This document shows, piece by piece, positions 57,052 through 64,000 of a stretch of DNA of 64,000 nucleotides. A program made the position numbers and the translations under genes. Below the pieces are notes generated by a model. The model did no database searches. It was not told where the DNA came from and saw only the letters and a program-made list of their open reading frames with translations. Source of the stretch: Candidatus Sulfurimonas marisnigri (GTDB lineage Bacteria > Campylobacterota > Campylobacteria > Campylobacterales > Sulfurimonadaceae); contig NZ_CP054493.1 in NCBI RefSeq assembly GCF_015265475.1, forward strand, positions 1,922,001 to 1,986,000, written 5' to 3'. Within the stretch, counting starts at the first letter, position 1; every line of letters starts with the position of its first letter.

Positions 57052-57987
57052 TTACTCTGAAAAAGCTCCGACACCTATTAGTTTTTTATATCTAACATCC
57101 ATTCTCTCTTCGCTAGACATTTCACGAAGCTTAGAAAGTTCACCCAAAAAATATTCTGCTATTGCTGTAGCAGCAGTATCTTTATCTCTATGTGCACCTA
57201 TTAGTGGCTCAGCAATAATATCATCAATAAGACCCAATTCTTTCAAGTCACTACTAGTTATTTTCATAGCATTTGTAGCCGCTTCAACTTTTGCAGGATC
57301 ATTCCATAAAATAGCAGAACAACCCTCAGGCGAGATAACACTAAATACAGAGTATCTCATCATAGCAAATTTATCAGCAACTCCTATTGCAAGAGCACCA
57401 CCACTTCCACCTTCGCCAATAACAATAGAAATTGTTTGAGTTTGAAGTTGAGACAATTCAAGTAAATTTCTTGCAATAGCTTCACTCTGATTTCGCTCTT
57501 CTGCTCCAATCCCAGGATATGCGCCCGGTGTGTCAATGAGCATTAAAACTGGGATATTGAATTTTTCCGCTAATTTTGCTGCACGAAGGGCTTTTCTATA
57601 ACCCTCTGGGTGTGGCATACCGAAGTTTCTTTTTATTTTATTTTTGGTTCCACGACCCTTTTGCTCACCAATAACCATGACTTTTTCATCACCAATATAG
57701 CCTATGAAACAAAGAATAGCAGCATCATCACGAAAGTGTCTGTCTCCATGTATTTCATATTTGTCTCTCATAATTAAATTAATATAATCAAGCGCATATG
57801 GTCTATCAATGTGACGAGCAAGTTGCAATTGTTGAAAAGGAGATAAATTATTAAATATTTTTGAAACTTCTTTATCTAGATTTTTCTGAAGTGTTTCTAC
57901 TGCACCTTCATCATGACGAACTTGTGCAGAGATAATGTCTTCTTGAATAAATTTTATTTTGTGTTCAAAGTCTAAATATGTTGCCAA
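57052..57987 (-). CDS. accA: Acetyl-CoA carboxylase carboxyltransferase, alpha subunit
   Basis: AccA pairs with AccD to carboxylate acetyl-CoA in fatty acid synthesis. The 311-residue product shows LDFEHKI at the N terminus, the ClpP/crotonase core with [22 protein letters not shown] and [12 protein letters not shown], and [10 protein letters not shown]. The start is TTG with AGGA upstream, about 15 bases after the fabF stop. It is the last gene of the fabG-acpP-fabF-accA group. Confidence 0.97.
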   Translation of the reverse strand: MATYLDFEHKIKFIQEDIISAQVRHDEGAVETLQKNLDKEVSKIFNNLSPFQQLQLARHIDRPYALDYINLIMRDKYEIHGDRHFRDDAAILCFIGYIGDEKVMVIGEQKGRGTKNKIKRNFGMPHPEGYRKALRAAKLAEKFNIPVLMLIDTPGAYPGIGAEERNQSEAIARNLLELSQLQTQTISIVIGEGGSGGALAIGVADKFAMMRYSVFSVISPEGCSAILWNDPAKVEAATNAMKITSSDLKELGLIDDIIAEPLIGAHRDKDTAATAIAEYFLGELSKLREMSSEERMDVRYKKLIGVGAFSE

Positions 57988-58002
57988 ATTAAATTCCTAT
58001 AT

Positions 58003-59220
58003 TTAGATTTTTTTAAAAATCAAAACACCATTAGTTCCGCCAAAACCAAAGGAGTTGCTCATAACAGTGTTAAGCACAGCTTTTCTTGATTTATTAGGAA
58101 CAACATCTAAATCACAGTTTTCATCAGGTGTTTCATAGTTTATTGTTGGAGGAATAATTTCATCTCTCATAGCCATAAGACATACAACTGCCTCAATACC
58201 GCCAGCAGCACCTAAACAGTGGCCGATTTGACCCTTAATAGAACTCATTGGAGGACAATTTTCTTTACCACCAAGCAACTCTTTAACTGCTGCTGTTTCA
58301 TTCTTATCATTAATTGGTGTGCTCGTTCCATGTGCATTAATATAGTCAAGTTTAGGCGAACCTGCCATTTTATATGCAGCTTTCATTGCACGAGCCGGAC
58401 CATCAAGACTTGGTGTTGTAATATGGTTAGCATCTCCGCTCTCTCCAAAACCTATAATTTCTCCATATATATTTGCACCACGAGCCACTGCATCTTCATA
58501 TACTTCTAAAATAAGGGCTGCCGCACCTTCGCCCATAACAAAACCATCACGGTTTGTGTCAAATGGACGAGAAGCACCCTTAGGATTGTCATTATTAGTA
58601 GAGAGTGCTTTCATAGCAGCAAAACCACCAACACCAGCACCCGTTACAGCACACTCTGCCGAAACAACTAACATTTTGTCAGCACCACCACACATAATAG
58701 TCTTAACTGCTTCGCTTATTGCATGTGTTCCTGCAGCACATGCAGTAACACTTGAAAGGTTTGGACCTTTTGTCCCATGTTCAATAGAAACGAAACCGCC
58801 AAGCATATTTACTAATGCTCCAGGAATAAAGAATGGAGAAATTCTACGAGGTCCTTTAGTTTCTATTATTATAGAGTTTTTCTCTATTGAAGGAAGCCCA
58901 CCTATTCCTGAACCTGCACTTATGCCAAATCTTTCCATATCTGTATTTTCGTCAAGATTAGCATCAGCCATTGCTTCTTGCGCAGCCTTAAGACCAAGAT
59001 GAATAAATCTATCCGCTTTTTTCACCTCTTTTGGTGCCATTACAGTTTCTGGATTGAAATCTTTAACTTCACCTGCAATTTTAACAGCATAATTTTCAGG
59101 GTCAAAAAGAGTAATAGTATCTATTCCGCATACACCTTTACAGATAGCTTTAAAAGAACTTTCTTTATCGTTTCCAACTGCATTTATCATGCCTAAACCT
59201 GTGACAACAACTCTTTTCAT
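58003..59220 (-). CDS. fabF: 3-oxoacyl-ACP synthase II
   Basis: FabF elongates acyl-ACP. The 405-residue protein has the condensing triad: Cys in VTACAAGTHA near 165, His in NAHGTSTPIND near 300, and His in GQIGHCLGAAG near 333. It is preceded by acpP, with a hairpin between the two. Confidence 0.97.
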   Translation of the reverse strand: MKRVVVTGLGMINAVGNDKESSFKAICKGVCGIDTITLFDPENYAVKIAGEVKDFNPETVMAPKEVKKADRFIHLGLKAAQEAMADANLDENTDMERFGISAGSGIGGLPSIEKNSIIIETKGPRRISPFFIPGALVNMLGGFVSIEHGTKGPNLSSVTACAAGTHAISEAVKTIMCGGADKMLVVSAECAVTGAGVGGFAAMKALSTNNDNPKGASRPFDTNRDGFVMGEGAAALILEVYEDAVARGANIYGEIIGFGESGDANHITTPSLDGPARAMKAAYKMAGSPKLDYINAHGTSTPINDKNETAAVKELLGGKENCPPMSSIKGQIGHCLGAAGGIEAVVCLMAMRDEIIPPTINYETPDENCDLDVVPNKSRKAVLNTVMSNSFGFGGTNGVLIFKKI

Positions 59221-59292
59221 TTAATCTCTCCATGATAAATTATAAAATATTTTATAAAAATCAGTAATCAAACTGACCACTAAAAATATTTT

Positions 59293-59315
59293 ACTACCGA
59301 GAAGCACTCGATAGT
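59293..59315 (-). promoter_or_regulatory. Hairpin between acpP and fabF
   Basis: Nine paired bases (ACTATCGAG with CTCGGTAGT, one G-U) with loop TGCTT on the minus strand lie between acpP and fabF. It may act as a partial terminator or 3' stabiliser, keeping acpP mRNA in excess. No clear T-tract is seen. Confidence 0.5.
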
Positions 59316-59327
59316 GTTATAGTAGTG

Positions 59328-59555
59328 TTATTTACTTTCTATATAAGTTACAACGTCTCTAACTGTTTGAATTTTTTCTGCTTCATCATCAGGTATTTCA
59401 ATATCAAACTTTTCTTCAAGAGCCATAACTAATTCAACTACGTCAAGGCTATCAGCACCTAAATCTTCAACAAATTTTGCGTCTTCTTTTACTTCATCTG
59501 CATTAACGCCTAATTGTTCAACTACTACTTCTTTAATATCGTCTAAAAGTGCCAT
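59328..59555 (-). CDS. acpP: Acyl carrier protein
   Basis: The 75-residue acidic protein carries the growing acyl chain. The phosphopantetheine attachment serine lies in [16 protein letters not shown]. Size and four-helix pattern are standard. Confidence 0.98.
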   Translation of the reverse strand: MALLDDIKEVVVEQLGVNADEVKEDAKFVEDLGADSLDVVELVMALEEKFDIEIPDDEAEKIQTVRDVVTYIESK

Positions 59556-59648
59556 TCTAGCTCCTATGTTTTGTGTATAAATTCACGAAATTATATCATA
59601 GTTAGCTTAATTATTTTAAAATCTTTAGCAAATAAAAGCAATCAAGGC

Positions 59649-60395
59649 TTACGCCATATTTAAACCACCATTAACTTTTAGTGTCTCACCAGTTATATAA
59701 CTAGAATGATCTGAGAGTAAAAAAGCTGTTGCTTCTGCTACCTCTATAGCATTTCCAAATCGTTTCATTGGGATATTTGCAGTAAAACCATTTTTAATTT
59801 CCTCACTAAGAGCATCTGTCATCTCTGTTGCTATAAAGCCTGGTGTTACAGTGTTATAGCGTATACCACTGGTAGCTGCTTCAATAGCAAAACTTTTTGT
59901 CATAGCTATTACTCCGCCTTTAGAAGCAGCGTAGTTTGTTTGACCACCATTCCCAGTTTCTCCAACTATTGAAGCAATATTTACAACCGAGCCAAATTTC
60001 TTTTTACGCATAACTTTCATAGACTCACGACAACCAATAAAACAAGATGTAAGGTTTGCATTTATTACACTCATAAAATCATCCGTTTTCATTCTAAGAG
60101 CTAGTTTGTCATTTGTTATTCCCGCATTGTTTACAAGGTAAGAGAGCTCTCCATCACTATCAATAATAGTTTTAATTGCATCAACAAATGCTACTTCGTC
60201 ACTTACATCAAAACCAATCACTGCAGCATTTCCGCCAGCAGTTTCTATTGCATCTTTTACTTCGTCAGCTTCTGTCGCACCACTTCTGTAATTAATCCAC
60301 ACTTTAAGACCAAAACCTGCTAAAGTTTTTGCAATTTCTGCACCAATACCTCGACTTGAACCTGTAACTAAAACATTTTTTCCACTAAATTTCAT
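59649..60395 (-). CDS. fabG: 3-oxoacyl-ACP reductase
   Basis: The 248-residue short-chain dehydrogenase has the NADP motif GSSRGIGAEIA at 12-22, the NNAGIT motif, catalytic Ser (NIASIVG) and YAASKGG (Tyr/Lys). It reduces 3-oxoacyl-ACP. GGAGAAG precedes the ATG. It lies between hairpin element C and acpP. Confidence 0.96.
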   Translation of the reverse strand: MKFSGKNVLVTGSSRGIGAEIAKTLAGFGLKVWINYRSGATEADEVKDAIETAGGNAAVIGFDVSDEVAFVDAIKTIIDSDGELSYLVNNAGITNDKLALRMKTDDFMSVINANLTSCFIGCRESMKVMRKKKFGSVVNIASIVGETGNGGQTNYAASKGGVIAMTKSFAIEAATSGIRYNTVTPGFIATEMTDALSEEIKNGFTANIPMKRFGNAIEVAEATAFLLSDHSSYITGETLKVNGGLNMA

Positions 60396-60426
60396 TTTAT
60401 AAACTTCTCCATTTTAAATTTAAAAA

Positions 60427-60499
60427 GCACCTGAGTGCGTGAGCTTTCTGCTGAAGAAAACTCAGTGTTAACGTAGCCAAAGGAATTATTTCCTTTGGC
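60427..60499. repeat. Intergenic multi-hairpin element C
   Basis: Between gpmI and fabG are three inverted repeats: GCAC/GTGC (60427-60438), a nine-pair stem with one mismatch and loop TGCTGAA (60440-60464), and a perfect ten-pair stem GCCAAAGGAA/TTCCTTTGGC (60476-60499). Read on the minus strand, the order and loop sequence match element B at 34144-34254. Confidence 0.65.
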
Positions 60500-60518
60500 G
60501 CTAGCAATATATACTGCA

Positions 60519-61994
60519 CTATATCAGCGAGTGATCCATATCTTTTGGGATTTCTATATCCATAAGTTTCAAAACTGTTGGTGCTATATTGTTTAAAGCA
60601 CCTGTCTGAACTTTACTAACTCCCTCTGCTTGAACAAAACACCAAACTTTTCCAACTGTATGGTTTGTCAAAATATCTCCTGCTTCATCTCTCATCTCTT
60701 CGCAATTACCATGGTCGGATGTAATTACTAATGAATAATCACTCTCTTTTGCTTTTTTCATAATTTTACCAAGCTCTGTATCAACAGCAGTAACTGCAAT
60801 TTTTGCTGCTTCAAAATCACCAGTATGTCCAACCATATCGCCATTTGCGAAGTTTACGACTACAAAATCATACCCATCATCCATGCCTTTTAAAACTGCA
60901 CAACCAACTTCCTCTGCACTCATCTCAGGTTTTTCATTATAAGTCTTTACATCTGGAGATGGAATAAGCACTCTTGTCTCATTAGCATAAGGTTCATCAA
61001 TTCCACCATTTAAGAAAAAAGTCACATGTGCATACTTTTCAGTTTCTGCTGTATGAAGCTGCCTTAATCCTTTAGATGAAATAACCTCTGCGAGTGTATT
61101 TTTTGGAGCATCTTTTTTAAATAATACTGGATATGTGAAACTTTTGTCATATTCTGTAATTGTTGCTAGGTTAACCTTCACATGTGTTCTTGTAAATCCG
61201 TCGAAGTTTTTATCACCAATAGCTGAGACAAGTTCTCTCATCCTGTCACTTCTAAAATTTATAGTTAAAACACTGTCCCCACCTTCAAACCCATCATAAC
61301 CATCAAAGGCAACGGGAGCTACAAACTCGTCTGTATCTCCTAAAGCATATGAAGAGCCAATGTATCCAGCTGGCGTATAATCTGTCTTTGGAGTTGCATT
61401 TACAATTGCTTCATAACCTCTTTGAACTCTTTCCCAACGGTTATCTCTATCCATACTATAAAAGCGACCGGATATCGTAGCTATCTTAATGTTTTCATTG
61501 AGATGATTTTCAACTAGCTTTATATATTTTCCCGCAGAAGTTGGAGAAACATCTCTTCCATCAGTGATAAGATGTAAAAAAACCTCTTTACCCTCTTTTG
61601 AAGCCAAATCAGCTATTCCCATAAAATGTTCTATATGAGAGTGAACTCCGCCGTCACTCATAAGTCCAATAAGATGCAGTCTGCCAGAAGCTTTAAAAAG
61701 ATTTTTTAGCTCGACATTGTCTTTTAAAGTATTTTCACTTAAGGCCAAAGAGATTTTAACCAAATCTTGATATAAAACTCTTCCACTACCAATGCTCATA
61801 TGTCCAACTTCTGAATTTCCCATCTGTCCCTCAGGAAGCCCAACGCTGAGCCCAAATGTGTCAATAAGTGAATGAGGAGTTTCACTAAAGAGCTTATCAT
61901 ATGTTGGTTTTTTGGCATTGTAAAACGCATTATGTTCGGTTTTAGAACTAAACCCTATGCCATCTGTTATGACTAAAACAACTTTTTTATTCAA
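60519..61994 (-). CDS. gpmI: Phosphoglycerate mutase, cofactor-independent
   Basis: The 491-residue, manganese-dependent iPGM of the alkaline phosphatase superfamily interconverts 3- and 2-phosphoglycerate. Motifs: VITDGIGFS (metal Asp), GNSEVGHM with the phospho-serine, GRFYSMDRDNRWER and TSDHGNCEEM. The start is TTG, with AAGGAAA seven bases upstream. Confidence 0.97.
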   Translation of the reverse strand: MNKKVVLVITDGIGFSSKTEHNAFYNAKKPTYDKLFSETPHSLIDTFGLSVGLPEGQMGNSEVGHMSIGSGRVLYQDLVKISLALSENTLKDNVELKNLFKASGRLHLIGLMSDGGVHSHIEHFMGIADLASKEGKEVFLHLITDGRDVSPTSAGKYIKLVENHLNENIKIATISGRFYSMDRDNRWERVQRGYEAIVNATPKTDYTPAGYIGSSYALGDTDEFVAPVAFDGYDGFEGGDSVLTINFRSDRMRELVSAIGDKNFDGFTRTHVKVNLATITEYDKSFTYPVLFKKDAPKNTLAEVISSKGLRQLHTAETEKYAHVTFFLNGGIDEPYANETRVLIPSPDVKTYNEKPEMSAEEVGCAVLKGMDDGYDFVVVNFANGDMVGHTGDFEAAKIAVTAVDTELGKIMKKAKESDYSLVITSDHGNCEEMRDEAGDILTNHTVGKVWCFVQAEGVSKVQTGALNNIAPTVLKLMDIEIPKDMDHSLI

Positions 61995-62069
61995 AATTTT
62001 TCCTTCAAAACAAAACTTTTATGCAATTATACTATAATGTCATTTTTATATTAATAAGGATATGTAACT

Positions 62070-63131
62070 TTGCTGTATTGGCTATCAGAAATACTAAATA
62101 TTAACATACTTGGATACATTACAATAAGAGCTGGAATCTCTTTCTTCTTAGCTCTATTTTTTACAATGTTTTTAATGCCCCGCTTTATAAAATGGGCGCA
62201 AAGAACTTCAAGCGTTCAGCCTATCAACGATTGGGCACCGGATAGGCATAAAGAAAAAGCGAAGACCCCTACTATGGGTGGAGTTGTGTTTATTTTTGCT
62301 ACAATTTTGGCATCTCTTATCACCATTAAGTTTTCAAATATTTATGCTATTGGCTCACTTTTAACTCTTGGATTATTTGCCATAATAGGTTTTCAAGATG
62401 ATTATGCAAAAATTAAAAAAAATGAAAATTTAGCTGGTTTAAAAGCAAGAACAAAACTTATATTTCAAATTCTATCTGCACTTATTATTGCATCTTTTTT
62501 ATGTATATTTGCAGACTTTAATACAGAGCTTTACATTCCATTTATTAAAAATCCTATCTTTGACATGGGCATATACGCAATAATTTTTTGGGCAATAGTT
62601 ATGATTGCAACTTCAAATGCCGTTAATCTTACGGATGGACTTGACGGACTTGCAACTGTTCCCTCAATAGCAGCGCTTACATCTTTTGCTATTATCATAT
62701 ACATAACAGGTAATGCAAAGATAAGTTCATACCTTCTTATGCCTAATTTCAATGTTGGTGAAGTTGCTATTGTCGCGAGTGCTCTAATGGGTGCACTTAC
62801 TGGTTTTCTATGGTACAACTGCCACCCTGCTGAAGTTTTTATGGGAGACAGTGGTTCTCTTACCATTGGAGCTTTTTTAGGATATCTTGCAATAATTTCC
62901 AAAAGTGAAATTCTTCTCCTTCTGATTGGTTCGATATTTGTTATAGAGACTCTCTCTGTTATTCTTCAAGTTGGAAGTTATAAACTTAGAAAAAAAAGAG
63001 TCTTTTTGATGGCACCAATTCATCACCATTTTGAGATGAAACAGTGGTCAGAAAACAAAATTATTGTTAGGTTCTGGATAATTGCAATTTTATCTAATAT
63101 GATTGCATTAATATCACTAAAGATACGCTAA
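62070..63131 (+). CDS. mraY: Phospho-N-acetylmuramoyl-pentapeptide transferase
   Basis: MraY makes lipid I in the inner membrane. The 353-residue protein has ten membrane helices, FQDDYAKI (catalytic aspartates), NLTDGLDGLA and APIHHHFE. The start is TTG at 62070, nine bases after AAGGA. murD overlaps its stop by one base, so the two are coupled. A divergent promoter region shared with gpmI lies upstream. Confidence 0.97.
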   Translation: MLYWLSEILNINILGYITIRAGISFFLALFFTMFLMPRFIKWAQRTSSVQPINDWAPDRHKEKAKTPTMGGVVFIFATILASLITIKFSNIYAIGSLLTLGLFAIIGFQDDYAKIKKNENLAGLKARTKLIFQILSALIIASFLCIFADFNTELYIPFIKNPIFDMGIYAIIFWAIVMIATSNAVNLTDGLDGLATVPSIAALTSFAIIIYITGNAKISSYLLMPNFNVGEVAIVASALMGALTGFLWYNCHPAEVFMGDSGSLTIGAFLGYLAIISKSEILLLLIGSIFVIETLSVILQVGSYKLRKKRVFLMAPIHHHFEMKQWSENKIIVRFWIIAILSNMIALISLKIR

Positions 63132-64000
63132 TGCAAAGAGTGTCTCTTTTTGGTTATGCACATACAACAAAAGCGCTAACAAAACTTTTCCCAAATGCAG
63201 TTTTTTATGATGACAAGGTGTCAAAACCATTCACGGACGAAAATGGTTTCAGAGTTAAACCATCATCAGAATTTAATCCAAAATACTCTGATTTAGAGAT
63301 TCCTTCTCCTGGAATTCCACCGTCAAATCCACTTATTGCTAAAGCTAAAAATCTTATAAGTGAGTATGACTGCTTTGCCAAAAACTCTCCACTTACTGTT
63401 TGGATAAGTGGAACAAATGGAAAAACAACCACAACTCAAATGATGCAACATTTGCTAGAAGACAGAGGCTCTCAAGCAGGTGGAAACATAGGCACTCCAT
63501 TGGCAAACTTAAGAAGTGATGCTGATATATGGATTTTAGAGACAAGTTCTTTTACTATGCACTACACAAATCAAGCTCTTCCAAATATTTATGTTTTACT
63601 TCCGATAAACCCAGACCATTTAAGCTGGCATGGTTCCATGGATGAATACGTAAAAGCAAAATTAAAACCTATAGAAAAAATGCAAGAGGGGGAAATAGCA
63701 ATAATCCCACATGTTTATAAAGATATTGTAACTTCAGCACATGTTGTTACATACAAAAACGAACAAGATCTAGCATCATATTTTGATATAGAGAGTGAAA
63801 AAATAAACTTCAAAGGTGCATTTCTTGCGGATGCTCTTTTGGCAATGGCCGTTGATAAAATACTTTTTGATAGAGTTGATTATGAAAAGATAAACTTTTT
63901 TAAACTTGACCCTCACAGACAAGAGGAGTTGAGAGATAGCAAAAATCGCTTATGGGTAAACGATACCAAAGCAACAAACATTGATGCTACTATTGCTGCT
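63131..64000 (+). CDS. murD: UDP-N-acetylmuramoylalanine--D-glutamate ligase, partial
   Basis: The first 290 codons of murD are present; the window ends before the stop. The Mur-ligase ATP loop is ISGTNGKTTTTQ near residue 94, followed by ETSSFTMHY and NPDHLSWHGSMDEY (substrate and metal residues). The N-terminal domain is shorter than in E. coli. MurD adds D-glutamate to UDP-MurNAc-L-Ala. TAATG overlap with mraY indicates coupling, and murI, which makes D-glutamate, is at 8661-9404. Confidence 0.93.
   Translation, partial: MQRVSLFGYAHTTKALTKLFPNAVFYDDKVSKPFTDENGFRVKPSSEFNPKYSDLEIPSPGIPPSNPLIAKAKNLISEYDCFAKNSPLTVWISGTNGKTTTTQMMQHLLEDRGSQAGGNIGTPLANLRSDADIWILETSSFTMHYTNQALPNIYVLLPINPDHLSWHGSMDEYVKAKLKPIEKMQEGEIAIIPHVYKDIVTSAHVVTYKNEQDLASYFDIESEKINFKGAFLADALLAMAVDKILFDRVDYEKINFFKLDPHRQEELRDSKNRLWVNDTKATNIDATIAA

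Noticed and set aside
58219-59196. Plus-strand frames opposite fabF
   Set aside because: They are shadow frames of a conserved gene; low-complexity translations and no start signals.
62062-62067. ATGTAA minimal start-stop beside the mraY ribosome binding site
   Set aside because: It lies one base from AAGGA, too close for initiation; TTG 62070 is at proper spacing and gives the family N terminus.
1-64000. Search for tRNA, rRNA, tmRNA, SRP RNA, CRISPR, insertion sequences and prophage genes
   Set aside because: No CCA-ended cloverleaf, conserved rRNA stretches, regular direct repeats with spacers, transposase or integrase motifs were recognised by eye. Small RNAs without sequence signatures could be missed.

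Overview
This window is AT-rich bacterial chromosome from a member of the Campylobacterota (Epsilonproteobacteria), most likely Sulfurimonas or a close relative. The phylum call rests on gene order I recognise. leuS, an lptE-like lipoprotein gene, folC, an M23 peptidase gene, a bactofilin gene and mfd run in the order known from Helicobacter pylori (leuS to mfd, with csd and ccmA). The blocks yajC-secD-secF and murD-mraY-gpmI-fabG-acpP-fabF-accA recall Campylobacter. The genus call is inference from protein style and from the many sensory genes. Coding density is very high. I see no rRNA, tRNA, insertion sequence, prophage or CRISPR array.

Layout. 1-5000 (minus strand): argC, greA, a secreted two-repeat Lcl/DUF1566 protein, two small unknown genes, a TcdA-like E1 enzyme and surE. 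5000-13300 (mostly plus): small unknown genes, a chemoreceptor-like protein with a shortened signalling hairpin, rho, murI, a membrane CheA-like kinase fused to a CheX-like domain followed by a CheY, a DUF2892 protein and a Crp/Fnr regulator. 13300-23600: dnaX, a two-component pair, comF, lepA, prs, an EAL/HDOD protein, an unknown secreted protein and a YmdB phosphodiesterase. 23600-33600 (minus): mfd, bactofilin, M23 peptidase, folC, a diguanylate cyclase, lptE-like and leuS. 33600-38500: a small membrane protein, structured intergenic DNA, purL, greB, an unknown gene and an HDOD protein. 38500-46100: rnr, holA, a chemoreceptor, secF, secD and yajC. 46100-57000: lnt, ppk, a gamma carbonic anhydrase homologue, argJ, a K+ channel, rpmB, an HDOD plus STAS/CheX pair, rpe, trpF and a DnaQ-type exonuclease. 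57000-64000: accA, fabF, acpP, fabG, gpmI (minus), then mraY and the start of murD (plus, cut by the window end).

How the genes work together. Most of the window is housekeeping: fatty acid synthesis, peptidoglycan precursors and shape control, Sec export, transcription factors, translation and arginine synthesis. Signalling genes lie among these: two chemoreceptor-type proteins, a CheA-CheX fusion with its CheY, a second CheX protein coupled to HDOD, two further HDOD proteins (one with a degenerate EAL domain), a GGDEF cyclase with an intact active site and a classical kinase/regulator pair. TTG starts are common and are supported by well-placed ribosome binding sites.

The most unusual observations are: (1) the CheA-CheX kinase gene appears to start at an AUA codon; (2) two different proteins end in a CheX-like domain that keeps the E-x2-N motif; (3) a family of related multi-hairpin intergenic elements; (4) an apparent excess of the octamer ACATGTAG; (5) a chemoreceptor-like protein that stops soon after its signalling tip; (6) an Lnt homologue lacking the usual C-terminal end; (7) a potassium channel whose RCK domain lacks the glycine motif.
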